A DNA stretch of 64,000 nucleotides from NCBI RefSeq assembly GCF_000832305.1, contig NZ_CP010537.1:558001-622000 (forward strand). The letters are read 5' to 3'. Position 1 is the stretch's first letter; every line of letters starts with the position of its first letter. A program made the translations under genes and the position numbers. Source of the DNA: Cupriavidus basilensis. GTDB lineage: Bacteria > Pseudomonadota > Gammaproteobacteria > Burkholderiales > Burkholderiaceae. Below are positions 10,375-19,364 of this stretch, piece after piece. The notes below the pieces were generated by a model. The model saw nothing but the letters and a program-made list of their open reading frames with translations. It did not search any database and was not told where the DNA came from.

Positions 10375-11382
10375 TCAGCGCGGCGCCGTGCCCCGCATCT
10401 GTCCGGGCGGCAACAGGTTCCACTCGAGAATGGCGATGAATCCGCCCGTGCAGGAGACGACGAAGCGCTCGCCATCGACATGGTCTACCACGCCCGGCGG
10501 CAGGTTATGCGGTTCGCGCCAGGTGTGGGCGTCGATGACGTGGACCACTTTGCCGTTGATGCGCGCCAGGCATTCATGGCGCCCGAAGGCGCGCAGCATC
10601 GCGTTAATGCGCTCGGGCGTCAGGGAAAAGTCGAGCGTACGGTCGGCGTCGGTCCAGAAGGGGATGTAGGAGCCCGCGCCCTGCGGCACGGCGTTCTTCC
10701 ACAGGGCATCGAGATTGAAGGCCACTTCGTGGGCCAGGCGCGACGTGGCGCGCTGCACCTTCAGATCGAGGCTTTCATGCGTTTCGTCGGGGGCAACGTC
10801 GAACTGGCGCTGGGCCAGGATGTCGCCCTGATCGAAATCCTTGCTGATCTTGTGGCAGCTTACGCCCCAGGTGGCCAGACCGTCCAGGATGGCCCGTGGC
10901 AGCGGATAGGGTCCGCGGCCCACCGGCAATGGCGAGGGGTGGAAATTGATGGCCATCGGGATTCGCGAGGCCCAGTCTCCGATGCGCCACGCGTAGCTCG
11001 CCACCACCAGCAAGTCGCACCCGAGATCGCGCAGGCCGTCGAGTGAGTGGTCATTCATGGGGGAGAGCTGGATGTCGATCTTGCGGGCTTGCGCGCGGTC
11101 CAGGATGGCGTCGGTGCGATGCATGCGCCCGTCGACGCGGGCGGTGAACAGTTTCACCGGTTCCCATCCGTGCTGGACGAAGGCATCGAAGACGCCAACA
11201 TAACGGTCGGATGCGGTGATGGCGAAGCGTTTTGGCGTGGCGGGTACCGCCACGGGTTGCGCGGCGGCGGGGCCGAAGCTGGCACTTGCACTGGTGTCGA
11301 GGGAGGCAGGGAGGGGGCTCAACGATCGATTCCTGAATCGTCGGGCGGCCCTGCTTGTAGCAAATGGATGCCGCTTCAGCAT
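10375..11382 (-). CDS. Formyltransferase-family protein (Fmt/ArnA-like fold)
   Basis: The core from about residue 50 (FAITASDRYVGVFDAF) to 220 matches the formyltransferase fold: NFHPSPLP supplies the catalytic Asn and His, and FDQGDILAQ supplies the Asp. The C-terminal 90 residues resemble the substrate domain of methionyl-tRNA formyltransferase-like enzymes. It should transfer a formyl group from 10-formyl-tetrahydrofolate to an amine, perhaps on a sugar or an amino acid derivative. The start is unsure: ATG 11382 gives 335 residues with a disordered Arg/Ser-rich leader, GTG 11442 adds 20 more, and neither has a clear Shine-Dalgarno. It stands alone between rtcB and fliR. Confidence 0.7.
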   Translation of the reverse strand: MLKRHPFATSRAARRFRNRSLSPLPASLDTSASASFGPAAAQPVAVPATPKRFAITASDRYVGVFDAFVQHGWEPVKLFTARVDGRMHRTDAILDRAQARKIDIQLSPMNDHSLDGLRDLGCDLLVVASYAWRIGDWASRIPMAINFHPSPLPVGRGPYPLPRAILDGLATWGVSCHKISKDFDQGDILAQRQFDVAPDETHESLDLKVQRATSRLAHEVAFNLDALWKNAVPQGAGSYIPFWTDADRTLDFSLTPERINAMLRAFGRHECLARINGKVVHVIDAHTWREPHNLPPGVVDHVDGERFVVSCTGGFIAILEWNLLPPGQMRGTAPR

Positions 11383-11516
11383 GAAGCGAAGCAAAAGGAC
11401 CCTGGCTGGAACCGCGGCCGCCGACACGTCACTGTACGGCACCGCCGCGCAACGCTGCCAGCATCTATTTGAAACGGATTCTTAAAGCTCCGGGCGGGTC
11501 CGCCGAGACCTGACCC

Positions 11517-12302
11517 TCACCGCCCAAACTGCCCCAACACCGTTGCCACCGTACTCAACCCGCCCTCGATCAGCCGCGCCATGAAGGTGCTCATCTGCGG
11601 CATGATCAGCATCATCAACAGGAGGCCGCCGCCCAGCGTGACCGGGAAGCCGACCGCGAAGATCGACAGTTGCGGGGATGCGCGGTTCAGGATGCCCATG
11701 GCGAGGTTGAGCGTGAGCAGCGCGGCGATCAGTGGCAGGGCCAGCAGCAGCCCCGAGGAGAACACGGTGGCGCCGGAGGCGGCCACCGCCGCCCAGCCGG
11801 CGCCGGTGAGGGGCTGGGCGGCGATGGGCAGGCTGGCGAAGCTATCGGCGATGGTGGCCAGCAGCATCAGGTGGCCGTCCATGGCCAGGAACATCAGCAT
11901 GGCGACCACATTGAGAAAGCGCGCCAGCACCATGGTCTGGCCGCCGGCGGAGCGGTCGTAGAAGGAGGCGAACGACAGGCCCATCTGCAGGCCGATGGTT
12001 TCGCCGGCGAATTGCACGGCGGAGAACACCAGCCGCATGCTGAATCCCATCGCCAGCCCGATACCTACCTCGTTGAGGATGATCAGGAAGCCTTCCAGCG
12101 AGTACACCGGCACCAGCGGCAGGTGGCCGATGGTGGGCGAGATGATCACCGCCATCAGGGCCGCCAGGCCGACCTTGGCGCGTCTCGGGATGGTCGACTC
12201 GCCAAACAGCGGGGCGGTGCCGATCAGGGCCAGCAGGCGGAACAAGGGCCAGAGGAAGGCGGCGATCCAGGCGTAGAGCTGGGCGGAGGTGACGGAGAGC
12301 AC
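11517..12302 (-). CDS. fliR: Flagellar biosynthesis protein FliR
   Basis: The 261-residue protein has about six hydrophobic segments and the conserved FliR stretches (LFGESTIPRRAKVGLA, GLQMGLSFA, FPVTLGGGLLL). It is a core component of the FliPQR export gate in the flagellar basal body. It is the last gene of the fliL-R series, 126 bp after fliQ. The gap holds a short imperfect repeat of GGCTGTTGC (12304-12355) and no gene. Confidence 0.96.
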   Translation of the reverse strand: MLSVTSAQLYAWIAAFLWPLFRLLALIGTAPLFGESTIPRRAKVGLAALMAVIISPTIGHLPLVPVYSLEGFLIILNEVGIGLAMGFSMRLVFSAVQFAGETIGLQMGLSFASFYDRSAGGQTMVLARFLNVVAMLMFLAMDGHLMLLATIADSFASLPIAAQPLTGAGWAAVAASGATVFSSGLLLALPLIAALLTLNLAMGILNRASPQLSIFAVGFPVTLGGGLLLMMLIMPQMSTFMARLIEGGLSTVATVLGQFGR

Positions 12303-12428
12303 GGCGGCTGTTGCGGCTGTTGCGGCGGATACGGCTGTTGCGGCGATTGCGGCGTTAGATGTCGCTCAGCGCGGCCAGGCGCGACGCCTGGCTTGTCCGG
12401 CGCATGGGGCGCATCGCACGCATCGGAC

Positions 12429-12698
12429 TCAATGCACCAGGGCGGGAATGCCCTGGAACACTTCGCGCATGTAGTCGACAAAGGTGTTGATCATCCACGG
12501 GCCGGCCAGCACCATGGTGGCGAACAGAGCCAGCAGCTTGGGGATGAAGGACAGCGTCATTTCATTGATCTGCGTGGCGGCCTGGAACAGGCTCACCACC
12601 AGGCCAGCCACCAGCGCCACCAGCAGCAGCGGCGCGGACAGCATCAGGGTCATTTTCATCGCCTGGGTGGCGATGCTCATTACGGTTTCCGGCGTCAT
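12429..12698 (-). CDS. fliQ: Flagellar biosynthesis protein FliQ
   Basis: The 89-residue protein has two transmembrane helices and the family signature (LFQAATQINEMTLSFIPK). It is a subunit of the export gate. The length is normal for the family. It follows fliP by 34 bp on the same strand. Confidence 0.97.
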   Translation of the reverse strand: MTPETVMSIATQAMKMTLMLSAPLLLVALVAGLVVSLFQAATQINEMTLSFIPKLLALFATMVLAGPWMINTFVDYMREVFQGIPALVH

Positions 12699-12732
12699 GG
12701 CGAAGGCCTCGGGTGGGGCTAGCGCCCCGTGA

Positions 12733-13575
12733 TCAGTTCAGGAAGCTCTGCGCCAGCGAGCCCAGCAGCAATTGCCAACCGTCCACCAGCACGAACAGCA
12801 TCAGCTTGAACGGCAGCGCGATGGTGGCCGGCGGCACCATCATCATGCCCATCGCCATCAGCACGCTGGCTACCACCAGGTCGATGATCAGGAAGGGGAT
12901 AAAGACGGTAAAGCCGATCTGGAACGCGGTCTTGAGCTCGCTGGTGACAAAGGCGGGCACCAGGATGTGCATCTGCACGTCTTCGGGGCCCTGCATCTCG
13001 GGCACCTTGGCCATCTGGGCAAACAGCGCCAGGTCCTTCTCGCGGGTCTGCTTGAGCATGAAGGTCTTGAGCGGCGCGGCGGCCTTGGCGGCGGCGTCTT
13101 CCAGGCTGAGCTTGTTCTCGGACAGCGGCTTGTAGGCGTCGGTGTAGATGCGGTCGAACACCGGCGACATGACAAAGAAGGTCAGGAACAGCGACAGTCC
13201 CACCAGCACCTGGTTGGGCGGGGAACTGGCCGTGCCCAGCGCATTGCGCAGCAGCCCCAGCACGATGATGATGCGGGTGAAGCCCGTCATCATCAGCATG
13301 GCCGCAGGCAGGAACGACAGCGAGGTGAGCAGGACCAGCGTCTGTACCGACAGCGACCAGGTCTGGCTGCCGCCCGGGCCGGCCTTGCTGGTCAGGCCGG
13401 GCAATGCCTGCGCGTGGGCCATGGCAGGCAACAGCACCAGCGCAAGGCAGGCGCTCACCAGCAATGCCGCGAGCGCAAGCCGGGAGGGTTGGCTGGCGCA
13501 TTCGCGCACGGACCGGAGGTGGCGTTGCAGGTGGTGTTGCAAAGTGCGCCGGGAGGCGTCAGGCAGGAAATTCAT
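12733..13575 (-). CDS. fliP: Flagellar biosynthesis protein FliP
   Basis: The 280-residue protein carries a cleavable signal ([19 protein letters not shown]) and four membrane segments with FliP signatures ([38 protein letters not shown]). About 30 basic residues precede the signal peptide, longer than usual, so an internal start is possible. Its ATG overlaps the fliO stop (ATGA), implying translational coupling. FliP forms the pentameric core of the export gate. Confidence 0.96.
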   Translation of the reverse strand: MNFLPDASRRTLQHHLQRHLRSVRECASQPSRLALAALLVSACLALVLLPAMAHAQALPGLTSKAGPGGSQTWSLSVQTLVLLTSLSFLPAAMLMMTGFTRIIIVLGLLRNALGTASSPPNQVLVGLSLFLTFFVMSPVFDRIYTDAYKPLSENKLSLEDAAAKAAAPLKTFMLKQTREKDLALFAQMAKVPEMQGPEDVQMHILVPAFVTSELKTAFQIGFTVFIPFLIIDLVVASVLMAMGMMMVPPATIALPFKLMLFVLVDGWQLLLGSLAQSFLN

Positions 13576-14090
13576 GACTTCAGGTTGTCTTGCATGGCAC
13601 GCAGCAGCTTTTGTCCAAAGCTGCCGGCCGGCCCCGGGGTTGCCGTGCTGCCGCAGGGGTGGTCCGGCTTGTGCGCGGCTTGCGCGGGCAAAGTGTGGAG
13701 CGTGCGAATCTCGCCGGCGCTCACGCCCAGCACCAGGCAGGTGTCGCCCACTTCCACCATCACCAGGCGCTGGCGGGGCCCGAGCATGGTGCTGCCCACT
13801 ACCTTCATCTGGCCGCCTTGGCCATGCCGGACCAGGCCGGCGCGGCGCGCCAGCCAGGCCAGCAGCAGGATCAGGGCGATGACGGCAAACAGGCCGAGGC
13901 CGGCTTGCGCCAGCCCCGTTGCGCTGCTGACCGGGACATGGCTGCCGGCCCCGGCGTTGCTGGCGATCGTACCGGTACCGGCCGGGCTGGCCGCCGTGGC
14001 ACTGGCTTGCGCGTACGCGCTCGCCGCATGCGCCAGGCCCACGCCGGCGGCAAGCGCAGCGTGGGCGGTCCGGCGCGGTCCGGCTTTCAT
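13572..14090 (-). CDS. fliO: Flagellar biosynthesis protein FliO
   Basis: The 172-residue protein has a signal-like N-terminus, one transmembrane helix ([19 protein letters not shown]) and a conserved cytoplasmic part ([20 protein letters not shown]). FliO helps assemble the FliP ring and is absent from the mature gate. It overlaps fliN upstream and fliP downstream by ATGA junctions. Confidence 0.93.
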   Translation of the reverse strand: MKAGPRRTAHAALAAGVGLAHAASAYAQASATAASPAGTGTIASNAGAGSHVPVSSATGLAQAGLGLFAVIALILLLAWLARRAGLVRHGQGGQMKVVGSTMLGPRQRLVMVEVGDTCLVLGVSAGEIRTLHTLPAQAAHKPDHPCGSTATPGPAGSFGQKLLRAMQDNLKS

Positions 14091-14545
14091 CGGTTGAGCT
14101 TCCGGATGCGTTCGGACGGCGTGATGATGTCGGTCAGGCGGATGCCGAACTTATCGTTCACCACGACGACTTCGCCCTGGGCGATCAGGTAGCCGTTGAC
14201 CAGCACATCCATCGGCTCGCCGGCCAGGCCGTCGAGCTCCACCACCGAGCCCTGGGCCAGCTGCAGCAGCGTCTTGATCGGCACCTTGGTGCGACCAAGC
14301 TCTACCGTGAGCTGGACCGGGATATCGAGAATCATCTCGATATCGTTGTGGAAGCCGCTCGGCGTTTCCTTCTCCAGCGGCTGGAAGACCTTGGAGGCGG
14401 CCGGTGTGGCTGTGGCTGGCGTGGCGGCGACAGCCTGGGCAGGCGCGGCGGCAGCGGCGAGATCCTCGGCGCTGGTCTGCTCCGCCAGGGCGCTGGCCCA
14501 GTCGTCCATCGGGTCGGCCGGCTTGTCGTCTTTGCCGTCAGTCAT
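14087..14545 (-). CDS. fliN: Flagellar motor switch protein FliN
   Basis: The 152-residue protein has an Ala-rich N-terminal linker and a C-terminal SpoA domain from about residue 65 ([40 protein letters not shown]). It forms the lower C-ring with FliM and FliG and recruits FliH. It overlaps the end of fliM by 8 bp. Confidence 0.97.
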   Translation of the reverse strand: MTDGKDDKPADPMDDWASALAEQTSAEDLAAAAAPAQAVAATPATATPAASKVFQPLEKETPSGFHNDIEMILDIPVQLTVELGRTKVPIKTLLQLAQGSVVELDGLAGEPMDVLVNGYLIAQGEVVVVNDKFGIRLTDIITPSERIRKLNR

Positions 14546-15545
14546 GGTCGGTTTCCTTGTTGGAATCGATTTCTTGGTGATTGATCATCCGTTCTACGCG
14601 CAGCGCATACTGGCCGTTCATGGTGCCAAAGCCGGCCTGCAGCACGGGTACGCCATCGACCTTGCCGAAGACCTGCTCGGGCAGCTCGATGGGGAGTACG
14701 TCGCCGACGCGCAGCGCCAGCACTTCGGCTACGGTGCTTTCCACGTGGGCAAATTCGGCCACCAGATCCACCTCCGCCGAGCGAATCTGCTGCGACAGCT
14801 GGGAGATCCAGCGTTTGTCTACTTCAACCTCGTCCTGCAGCGGGTTCATCAGCAGGTCGCGCACCGGCTCGATCATCGAGTACGGGAAGCAGACGTGCAG
14901 CTGGCCACCCACCGCGCCAAGCTCGATATGGAAGGCGGTGGTCACCACCACCTCGCTGAGCATGGCGATGTTGGCAAACTTCGTGTGCATTTCCGAGCGG
15001 ATATATTCCAGCTCGATCGGATGTACGGCATTCCAGGCCTGGCCGTAGCTGTTGAGCGCAAGGTCCAGCAGGCGCCGGATGATGCGCTGCTCGGTCTGGG
15101 TAAAGTCGCGGCCTTCCACGCGGGTGTGGAAGCGCCCGTCGCCACCGAACAGGTTGTCGACCACCAGGAACACCAGGTTGGGGTCGAACACGAACAGCGA
15201 CGTGCCGCGCAGCGGCTTCATGTGCACCAGGTTCAGGTTGGTCGGCACCGGCAGGTTGCGCACGAAGTCGCCGTACTTCTCGATCCGCACCGAGCCCACC
15301 GAGATGTCGGCGCCGCGGCGGATGAAGTTGAACAGCTGGGTGCGAAGCTGGCGGGCAAAGCGCTCGTTGATGATTTCGAGCGTGTGCAGCCGGCCGCGCA
15401 CGATGCGCTCTTGCGTGGCCAGGTTGTACGGGCGCACGCCATCCTCGGAGACCGGCGCGGCGACCGCGGGCGTATCGGTCTCGCCTGACACGCCTTTCAG
15501 TAATTCGTCTACCTCGTCCTGCGAGAGAAACTTGTCGTAGGCCAT
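14538..15545 (-). CDS. fliM: Flagellar motor switch protein FliM
   Basis: The 335-residue protein has the N-terminal CheY-P binding peptide (FLSQDEVDELL at residues 5-15), the middle CheC-like domain and a C-terminal SpoA domain. It is the C-ring component that receives the chemotaxis signal and controls rotation direction. It sits between fliL (150 bp gap) and fliN (8 bp overlap). Confidence 0.97.
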   Translation of the reverse strand: MAYDKFLSQDEVDELLKGVSGETDTPAVAAPVSEDGVRPYNLATQERIVRGRLHTLEIINERFARQLRTQLFNFIRRGADISVGSVRIEKYGDFVRNLPVPTNLNLVHMKPLRGTSLFVFDPNLVFLVVDNLFGGDGRFHTRVEGRDFTQTEQRIIRRLLDLALNSYGQAWNAVHPIELEYIRSEMHTKFANIAMLSEVVVTTAFHIELGAVGGQLHVCFPYSMIEPVRDLLMNPLQDEVEVDKRWISQLSQQIRSAEVDLVAEFAHVESTVAEVLALRVGDVLPIELPEQVFGKVDGVPVLQAGFGTMNGQYALRVERMINHQEIDSNKETDHD

Positions 15546-15695
15546 CTAGTGTCCTGCCCCTTGAGTGCCGTGATGAATGAAAGCGACCATGCACCGATCA
15601 GCCCGCGCGCTGGCGTTGGCGCGCGCGCTGTGAGACAGGCAAGGAAAACAAGGACGCATTCATATCGGAGTTGCTGGTGGGGCAGGGCAAAGCGC

Positions 15696-16181
15696 TTACT
15701 GCACCACGAAGGAAGTAAATAGGACGTCCAGGATCTGCTGCTTGGGCAGGTTGGGCGCGAACGGCTGGCTGATGACGTTCTGGATTTCCTGGGCCAGCTT
15801 GCGCTTGCCGTCCACCGTCGCCAGATCGGGCGGTTGCTTGGCCGACAGCAGCAGCAAGATGCGGCTGCGGACTTCCGGCAGGTACTCGGTGATGCGCGCC
15901 TGGTCCTTCGCGTTCGCCACCTTGAGCGACAAACCGGTATGCAGGAAGCGGTCGCCGTCATCGCTCTTCAGATTGACGGTAAATGCTTCCAGCGGCACAA
16001 AAATCGGCGGCGGTACAACCGGAGCGGCAGGCGCGGCCGGTTGGCGGTTGCTCAGGATGTTGCCCAGAAAAAAGCCCCCGGCACCCAGCGCCGCGACGAG
16101 CACGACGCCGAGCACCAGCAGCAGTCGCCCGCGCTTGCTCGTGTTGCCGTCAGCCTGGGAAGAAGTGAGCGTATTCGCCAT
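15696..16181 (-). CDS. fliL: Flagellar basal body-associated protein FliL
   Basis: The 161-residue protein starts at ATG 16181 (MANTLTSSQADG); a TTG upstream at 16235 is less likely. One transmembrane helix (LLLVLGVVLVAALGAGGFFL) is followed by a periplasmic stomatin-like domain (FTVNLKSDDGDRFLHTGLSL). FliL rings the stator units and supports motility under load. It is the first gene of the fliL-R series. The DNA upstream leads into the foreign-looking catabolic block rather than to fliK. Confidence 0.94.
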   Translation of the reverse strand: MANTLTSSQADGNTSKRGRLLLVLGVVLVAALGAGGFFLGNILSNRQPAAPAAPVVPPPIFVPLEAFTVNLKSDDGDRFLHTGLSLKVANAKDQARITEYLPEVRSRILLLLSAKQPPDLATVDGKRKLAQEIQNVISQPFAPNLPKQQILDVLFTSFVVQ

Positions 16182-16235
16182 GAGATGCCTGTATCGGAAT
16201 GCCTTGCCATTCTTGAGGGAATGACCGGCAAGCAA

Positions 16236-16699
16236 AGGGCCGAAAAAAAGGGTGAAACCCGCTCAGCTTGGCCCTTTGAGCCGAACAGGTCTTGTCATCC
16301 GAGCTACGCGGATGGTCTTACAGGGGTTAACGAATGACGGGCACGGAACTTGAGTGGATGTTTGACTAAAAGCCGCACCGGGTACCGGATAGCGGGCGAC
16401 GGACCAGGAAGCCGCGATGATTTGCCGGGTTGGCGAGCGGGGGGCAGGCAGGCGCGGGTGGCCGCCAAGGGCATGGCGCTGGCGCTGGCGATGCCACCGT
16501 CACTTGTCGCGCCGCGTTGCTAAGTCGTTGATTGGTTTGTGGATTTAGTCCGCCAGTGGGACGGTGCGGAGAACCGCGCGACGCCGCGGACTGGCGCCAC
16601 GCCGCGCCTGGCGGGCCGTAGGAGCTGGCTGCGGACCGCGAAGTCCGCATTCCCGGGCCGACCCATTCGCGAGTGGCGCTACCTGTCCGAGGCAGTGCA
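16236..16699. other. Intergenic DNA between fliL and the catabolic block
   Basis: I see no supportable gene here. The short open frames on both strands lack family features and ribosome-binding sites. It should contain the fliL promoter, but I cannot place it with confidence. Confidence 0.5.
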
Positions 16700-16725
16700 A
16701 AAATATGCATCTAAGTGCATATTTT
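16700..16725. promoter_or_regulatory. Perfect 10-bp inverted repeat, operator-like
   Basis: AAAATATGCA, six bases, then TGCATATTTT: a perfect AT-rich inverted repeat in otherwise GC-rich DNA, followed by GGAGG. The symmetry and size (26 bp) suit a dimeric repressor of MarR or GntR type. Any controlled gene is apparently lost; the next coding trace is the broken Bug gene. Confidence 0.5.
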
Positions 16726-16930
16726 GGAGGTGGGTAATACGTTGTGCGCCTCGCCATCCAGGGCATCGTTCCGAAAACGCCGCTTCCCGCTGTCTTGTGA
16801 AAAAAAACACGAAAATGCGAAGCGTTGGTCTGCTGGGAGGGGCGCGGTGGCGATCGGGGAGGGCCCGAGCCGGCGTCGCCGCGGCTCGGGCGTCCGCAGC
16901 TTTGCGCTTCCTGATCCAGTTCCTGCAGCG

Positions 16931-17219
16931 GTTGAAGGCACTCCCAGAGGTCCCGACCGTGGCCGAAAGCGGGCTGCCGAACTACGACGTAACGCTCAGG
17001 TACGGCCTGATCGGACCCAAAGGGATGCCGGCGGATGTGGTGAAGCGACTGAATACGGAGGTGAACCGTATTCTCGCCATGCCTGAGACCGCGACGAAGT
17101 TCTCTACAGATGGCGCGGCGCCCGCAGGTGGCACGCCGCAGCAGTTTGGGGGATTGATCTCGCGAGAAGTCACAGCCTGGACCGGGATCGTCACGAAGCT
17201 TGGCGTAAAGCCGGACTGA
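16931..17219 (+). pseudogene. C-terminal fragment of a Bug (TctC-like) solute receptor
   Basis: From ALPEVPTVAESGLPNYD to the stop, about 95 residues match the last third of tripartite-tricarboxylate receptor proteins, including GPKGMPADVVKRLN and the terminal LGVKPD. The N-terminal two thirds, with the signal peptide and ligand pocket, are absent, so it cannot be a working receptor. A short in-frame leader from about 16815 could be the remains of the original start joined by an internal deletion, but this is weak. Confidence 0.82.
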
Positions 17220-17234
17220 CGAAGGAAGCAGGAG

Positions 17235-17271
17235 GCGGGCCCCCCCGGGGAACCCCCGGGAACGCGCCCGC
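17235..17271 (+). terminator. GC-rich hairpin after the Bug fragment
   Basis: GCGGGC at 17235-17240 pairs with GCCCGC at 17266-17271, with CCCCGGGG-type inner pairing. No U-tract follows, so terminator function is uncertain. Confidence 0.35.
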
Positions 17272-17300
17272 TATAACTCTCAGTCAGAATCCATATTGGA
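17271..17300 (+). promoter_or_regulatory. Shared 30-bp promoter element, copy A
   Basis: CTATAACTC, eight bases, AATC, two bases, TATTGGA. The same pattern with identical spacing occurs at 19244-19273. It lies about 75 bp before the hydrolase start at 17376, so it may be a promoter or a regulator-binding site. Confidence 0.55.
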
Positions 17301-17375
17301 TATCGCGTTGCCCTCTCGGTACAGTTGTCTGGCGTTTTCACGGTGTCTGATCGCCCTCCAACCGAAGAGGTAGTT

Positions 17376-18239
17376 ATGCAAGTGGATTGTCAGAAGGCGT
17401 CGCACGACAAGCTGTCGGTGCCGGTGCAGCGTTACGATGTTCGTCGCGATGACGAGATCTCCATTGAGGTATATGCGACAGGGACGGGCCCCGTCGTTGT
17501 TCTGTTGCCGTCCCTTGGCCGTGGTGCGACGGATATGCTCGAACTTGCTGAGCCGTTGGTGGATGCCGGCTATCGTGTGCTCTGTCCGGAACCTCGGGGG
17601 AACGCTCGGAGCACCGGTCCCATCGAGAATAAGAGCCTCCACGATTGGGCTGGCGATATTGCCGCCGTTATCGAACACGCCGGTCAGGCTCCGGTGGTGA
17701 TAGTCGGGCACGCCCACGGAAACTGGATTGCTCGGACAACCGCAAGTGACTATCCCCACCTGGTCAGCTCACTGGTGTTGCTCGCAGGCTCTGCGGGCAA
17801 GGTGCCTCGCGGGGTCGATGCACTGCCTATTCCTGCCGAGATTCGTGCAAAGATCGAGCAGTGTGCAGACCTGACCCTTCCTGACGAAGTTCGTCTCGAC
17901 AGCCTGAGGGCGGTCTTTTTTGCGCCGGGCAACGATCCGACCAGTTGGTTGACGGGTTGGAACACCGAATTGATGACGATGCAGACATTGGCCCAGAAGC
18001 GGACGCCAGTAGACGACTTCTTTGCCGGCGGTGGAAAGCCTATCTTCAACGTTCAGGCTGAGTATGACGTCATCGCGCCTCAGCGGTACGCGAATGTCCT
18101 CAGCGAGTATCTGGGCGAACAGGTCACGAATCACACGATTCGCAATGCGGCCCATGCGTTGTTGCCGGAGCGCCTGGATGAAGTTGCCGAGGCAATGATT
18201 GCCTACCTTAAATTGCCCACCATAAGGAACGGCGCGTAG
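17376..18239 (+). CDS. Alpha/beta hydrolase-fold protein with alanine at the nucleophile position
   Basis: The 287-residue protein has the alpha/beta hydrolase layout: VVVLLPSLGRG (oxyanion loop), a nucleophile elbow at 111-115, an acidic residue at D231 (AEYDVIAP) and a histidine at H260 (NAAHALLP). The elbow reads GHAHG, so the usual serine is Ala113 (codon GCC). Classic ester hydrolysis by Ser-Asp-His is therefore not expected; other chemistry or a binding role is possible, as in cofactor-free oxygenase or lyase relatives. ATG 17376 follows GAAGAGG; an ATG at 17325 in frame is weaker. It stands alone, convergent with the LysR gene downstream. Confidence 0.8.
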   Translation: MQVDCQKASHDKLSVPVQRYDVRRDDEISIEVYATGTGPVVVLLPSLGRGATDMLELAEPLVDAGYRVLCPEPRGNARSTGPIENKSLHDWAGDIAAVIEHAGQAPVVIVGHAHGNWIARTTASDYPHLVSSLVLLAGSAGKVPRGVDALPIPAEIRAKIEQCADLTLPDEVRLDSLRAVFFAPGNDPTSWLTGWNTELMTMQTLAQKRTPVDDFFAGGGKPIFNVQAEYDVIAPQRYANVLSEYLGEQVTNHTIRNAAHALLPERLDEVAEAMIAYLKLPTIRNGA

Positions 18240-18263
18240 TGGCTGAGAGCCTGGCGACCCCAG

Positions 18264-19151
18264 TCAGCTGACAATTGGCTCACGCATGACGGTACCCAGG
18301 ACCTTGCGGACGAGTTCCCCTGGTCCTTGCTCGCGCCAGATGGCATAGAGCTGAATATGCCCGGCGGTCTCGCCTATTTCCCGAAAGACGACGCCGGGCA
18401 TCCCTGCCCGCGCGTACGAACGCGGTACGAGCGCTACCCCTAAACCAAGTCTCACCATCTGGAAGGTCGTCAGCGGATTGCGCGCTGTATGCGCAATGGT
18501 AGGGCTGAATCCCGCGTCAAGGCACGATGCAATCATGGCATCGAACAGCGCTGGCGCGTGGTCGCGGGAGAAGGCCACCAGAGGCATTTCCTCCAGGTCC
18601 CTTATTGTCAGGTCCGACTTCGTCGTGAACTCGTGTCCCTCTGGCACGACGATCGAAAAATGTTCAGTGAAAATCGGGGCTTTTCCGAGGCCCGCTCGCG
18701 TAGGAACCGAGTGCACGACGCCGACATCGAGTTTCCCTTGCATGACTGCGTGCACCTGGTCAGCCGATCCCATGTCCGTTACGGCGATATGCAGTCCCGG
18801 AAAGCTCTCAGCCATACGCTTCAGGATTGTCGGGAGCACGTGGTAAATACCGGAGGTAACCATGCCAATCTGAAGCGTACCAATGTCGCCCGCCGCGGTG
18901 CGGCGTGCGGTGGATACGGCAACCCGCACCTGTTCCAGGACGGAGCGACAGTCGGATTGAAAGGCGCGGCCGGCGTCGGTGAGCCTGACTTCCCTGCGAT
19001 TGCGGGTGAGCAGCTCTACGCCAATCTCGTCCTCCAGAGCCTTGATCTGCTGAGACAGTGGAGGTTGCGACATATGCAGTCGCACCGCAGCTTTGCTGAA
19101 GTTGAGTTCGTCAGCAACGGTGACGAAGTAGAGCAATTGGCGCAGTTCCAT
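18264..19151 (-). CDS. LysR-family transcriptional regulator
   Basis: The 295-residue protein has the N-terminal helix-turn-helix (MELRQLLYFVTVADELNF, SQPPLSQQI) and a complete effector-binding domain (LQIGMVTSGIYHVLP, GLGVALVPRSYA). It is divergent from the Bug-MmgE/PrpD pair starting at 19365, the usual arrangement for a LysR activator and its target. Effectors are probably small carboxylates or their intermediates, but none can be named. Confidence 0.95.
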   Translation of the reverse strand: MELRQLLYFVTVADELNFSKAAVRLHMSQPPLSQQIKALEDEIGVELLTRNRREVRLTDAGRAFQSDCRSVLEQVRVAVSTARRTAAGDIGTLQIGMVTSGIYHVLPTILKRMAESFPGLHIAVTDMGSADQVHAVMQGKLDVGVVHSVPTRAGLGKAPIFTEHFSIVVPEGHEFTTKSDLTIRDLEEMPLVAFSRDHAPALFDAMIASCLDAGFSPTIAHTARNPLTTFQMVRLGLGVALVPRSYARAGMPGVVFREIGETAGHIQLYAIWREQGPGELVRKVLGTVMREPIVS

Positions 19152-19243
19152 CCCGCTTCCCTTGTGTTTCGTGGCGTAAGGATAGCTCGAAGTGCAGCGT
19201 GGAGATGCTAGGGAAGACGTGGAGCGTAGCTGATTCGTCAGCC

Positions 19244-19273
19244 CTATAACTCATGGAGGCAATCGGTATTGGA
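19244..19273 (+). promoter_or_regulatory. Shared 30-bp promoter element, copy B
   Basis: CTATAACTC, eight bases, AATC, two bases, TATTGGA, then CGCT, in the LysR-Bug divergent region, 92 bp before the Bug start. It matches copy A at 20 of 20 defined positions, and its right end matches copy C at 22731. Confidence 0.6.
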
Positions 19274-19364
19274 CGCTTGGCAGGGCGAATCTTAAAGTGG
19301 CTTGCATGCGCAGCCGGTGGTCAGTACCGGCGAGAAGCGTAAGAACACTTAGGAGGAGACTGCC

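Noticed and set aside
16366..16710. 114-codon minus-strand frame before the Bug fragment
   Set aside because: Low-complexity Pro/Ala/Arg content, no ribosome-binding site and no recognisable domain.
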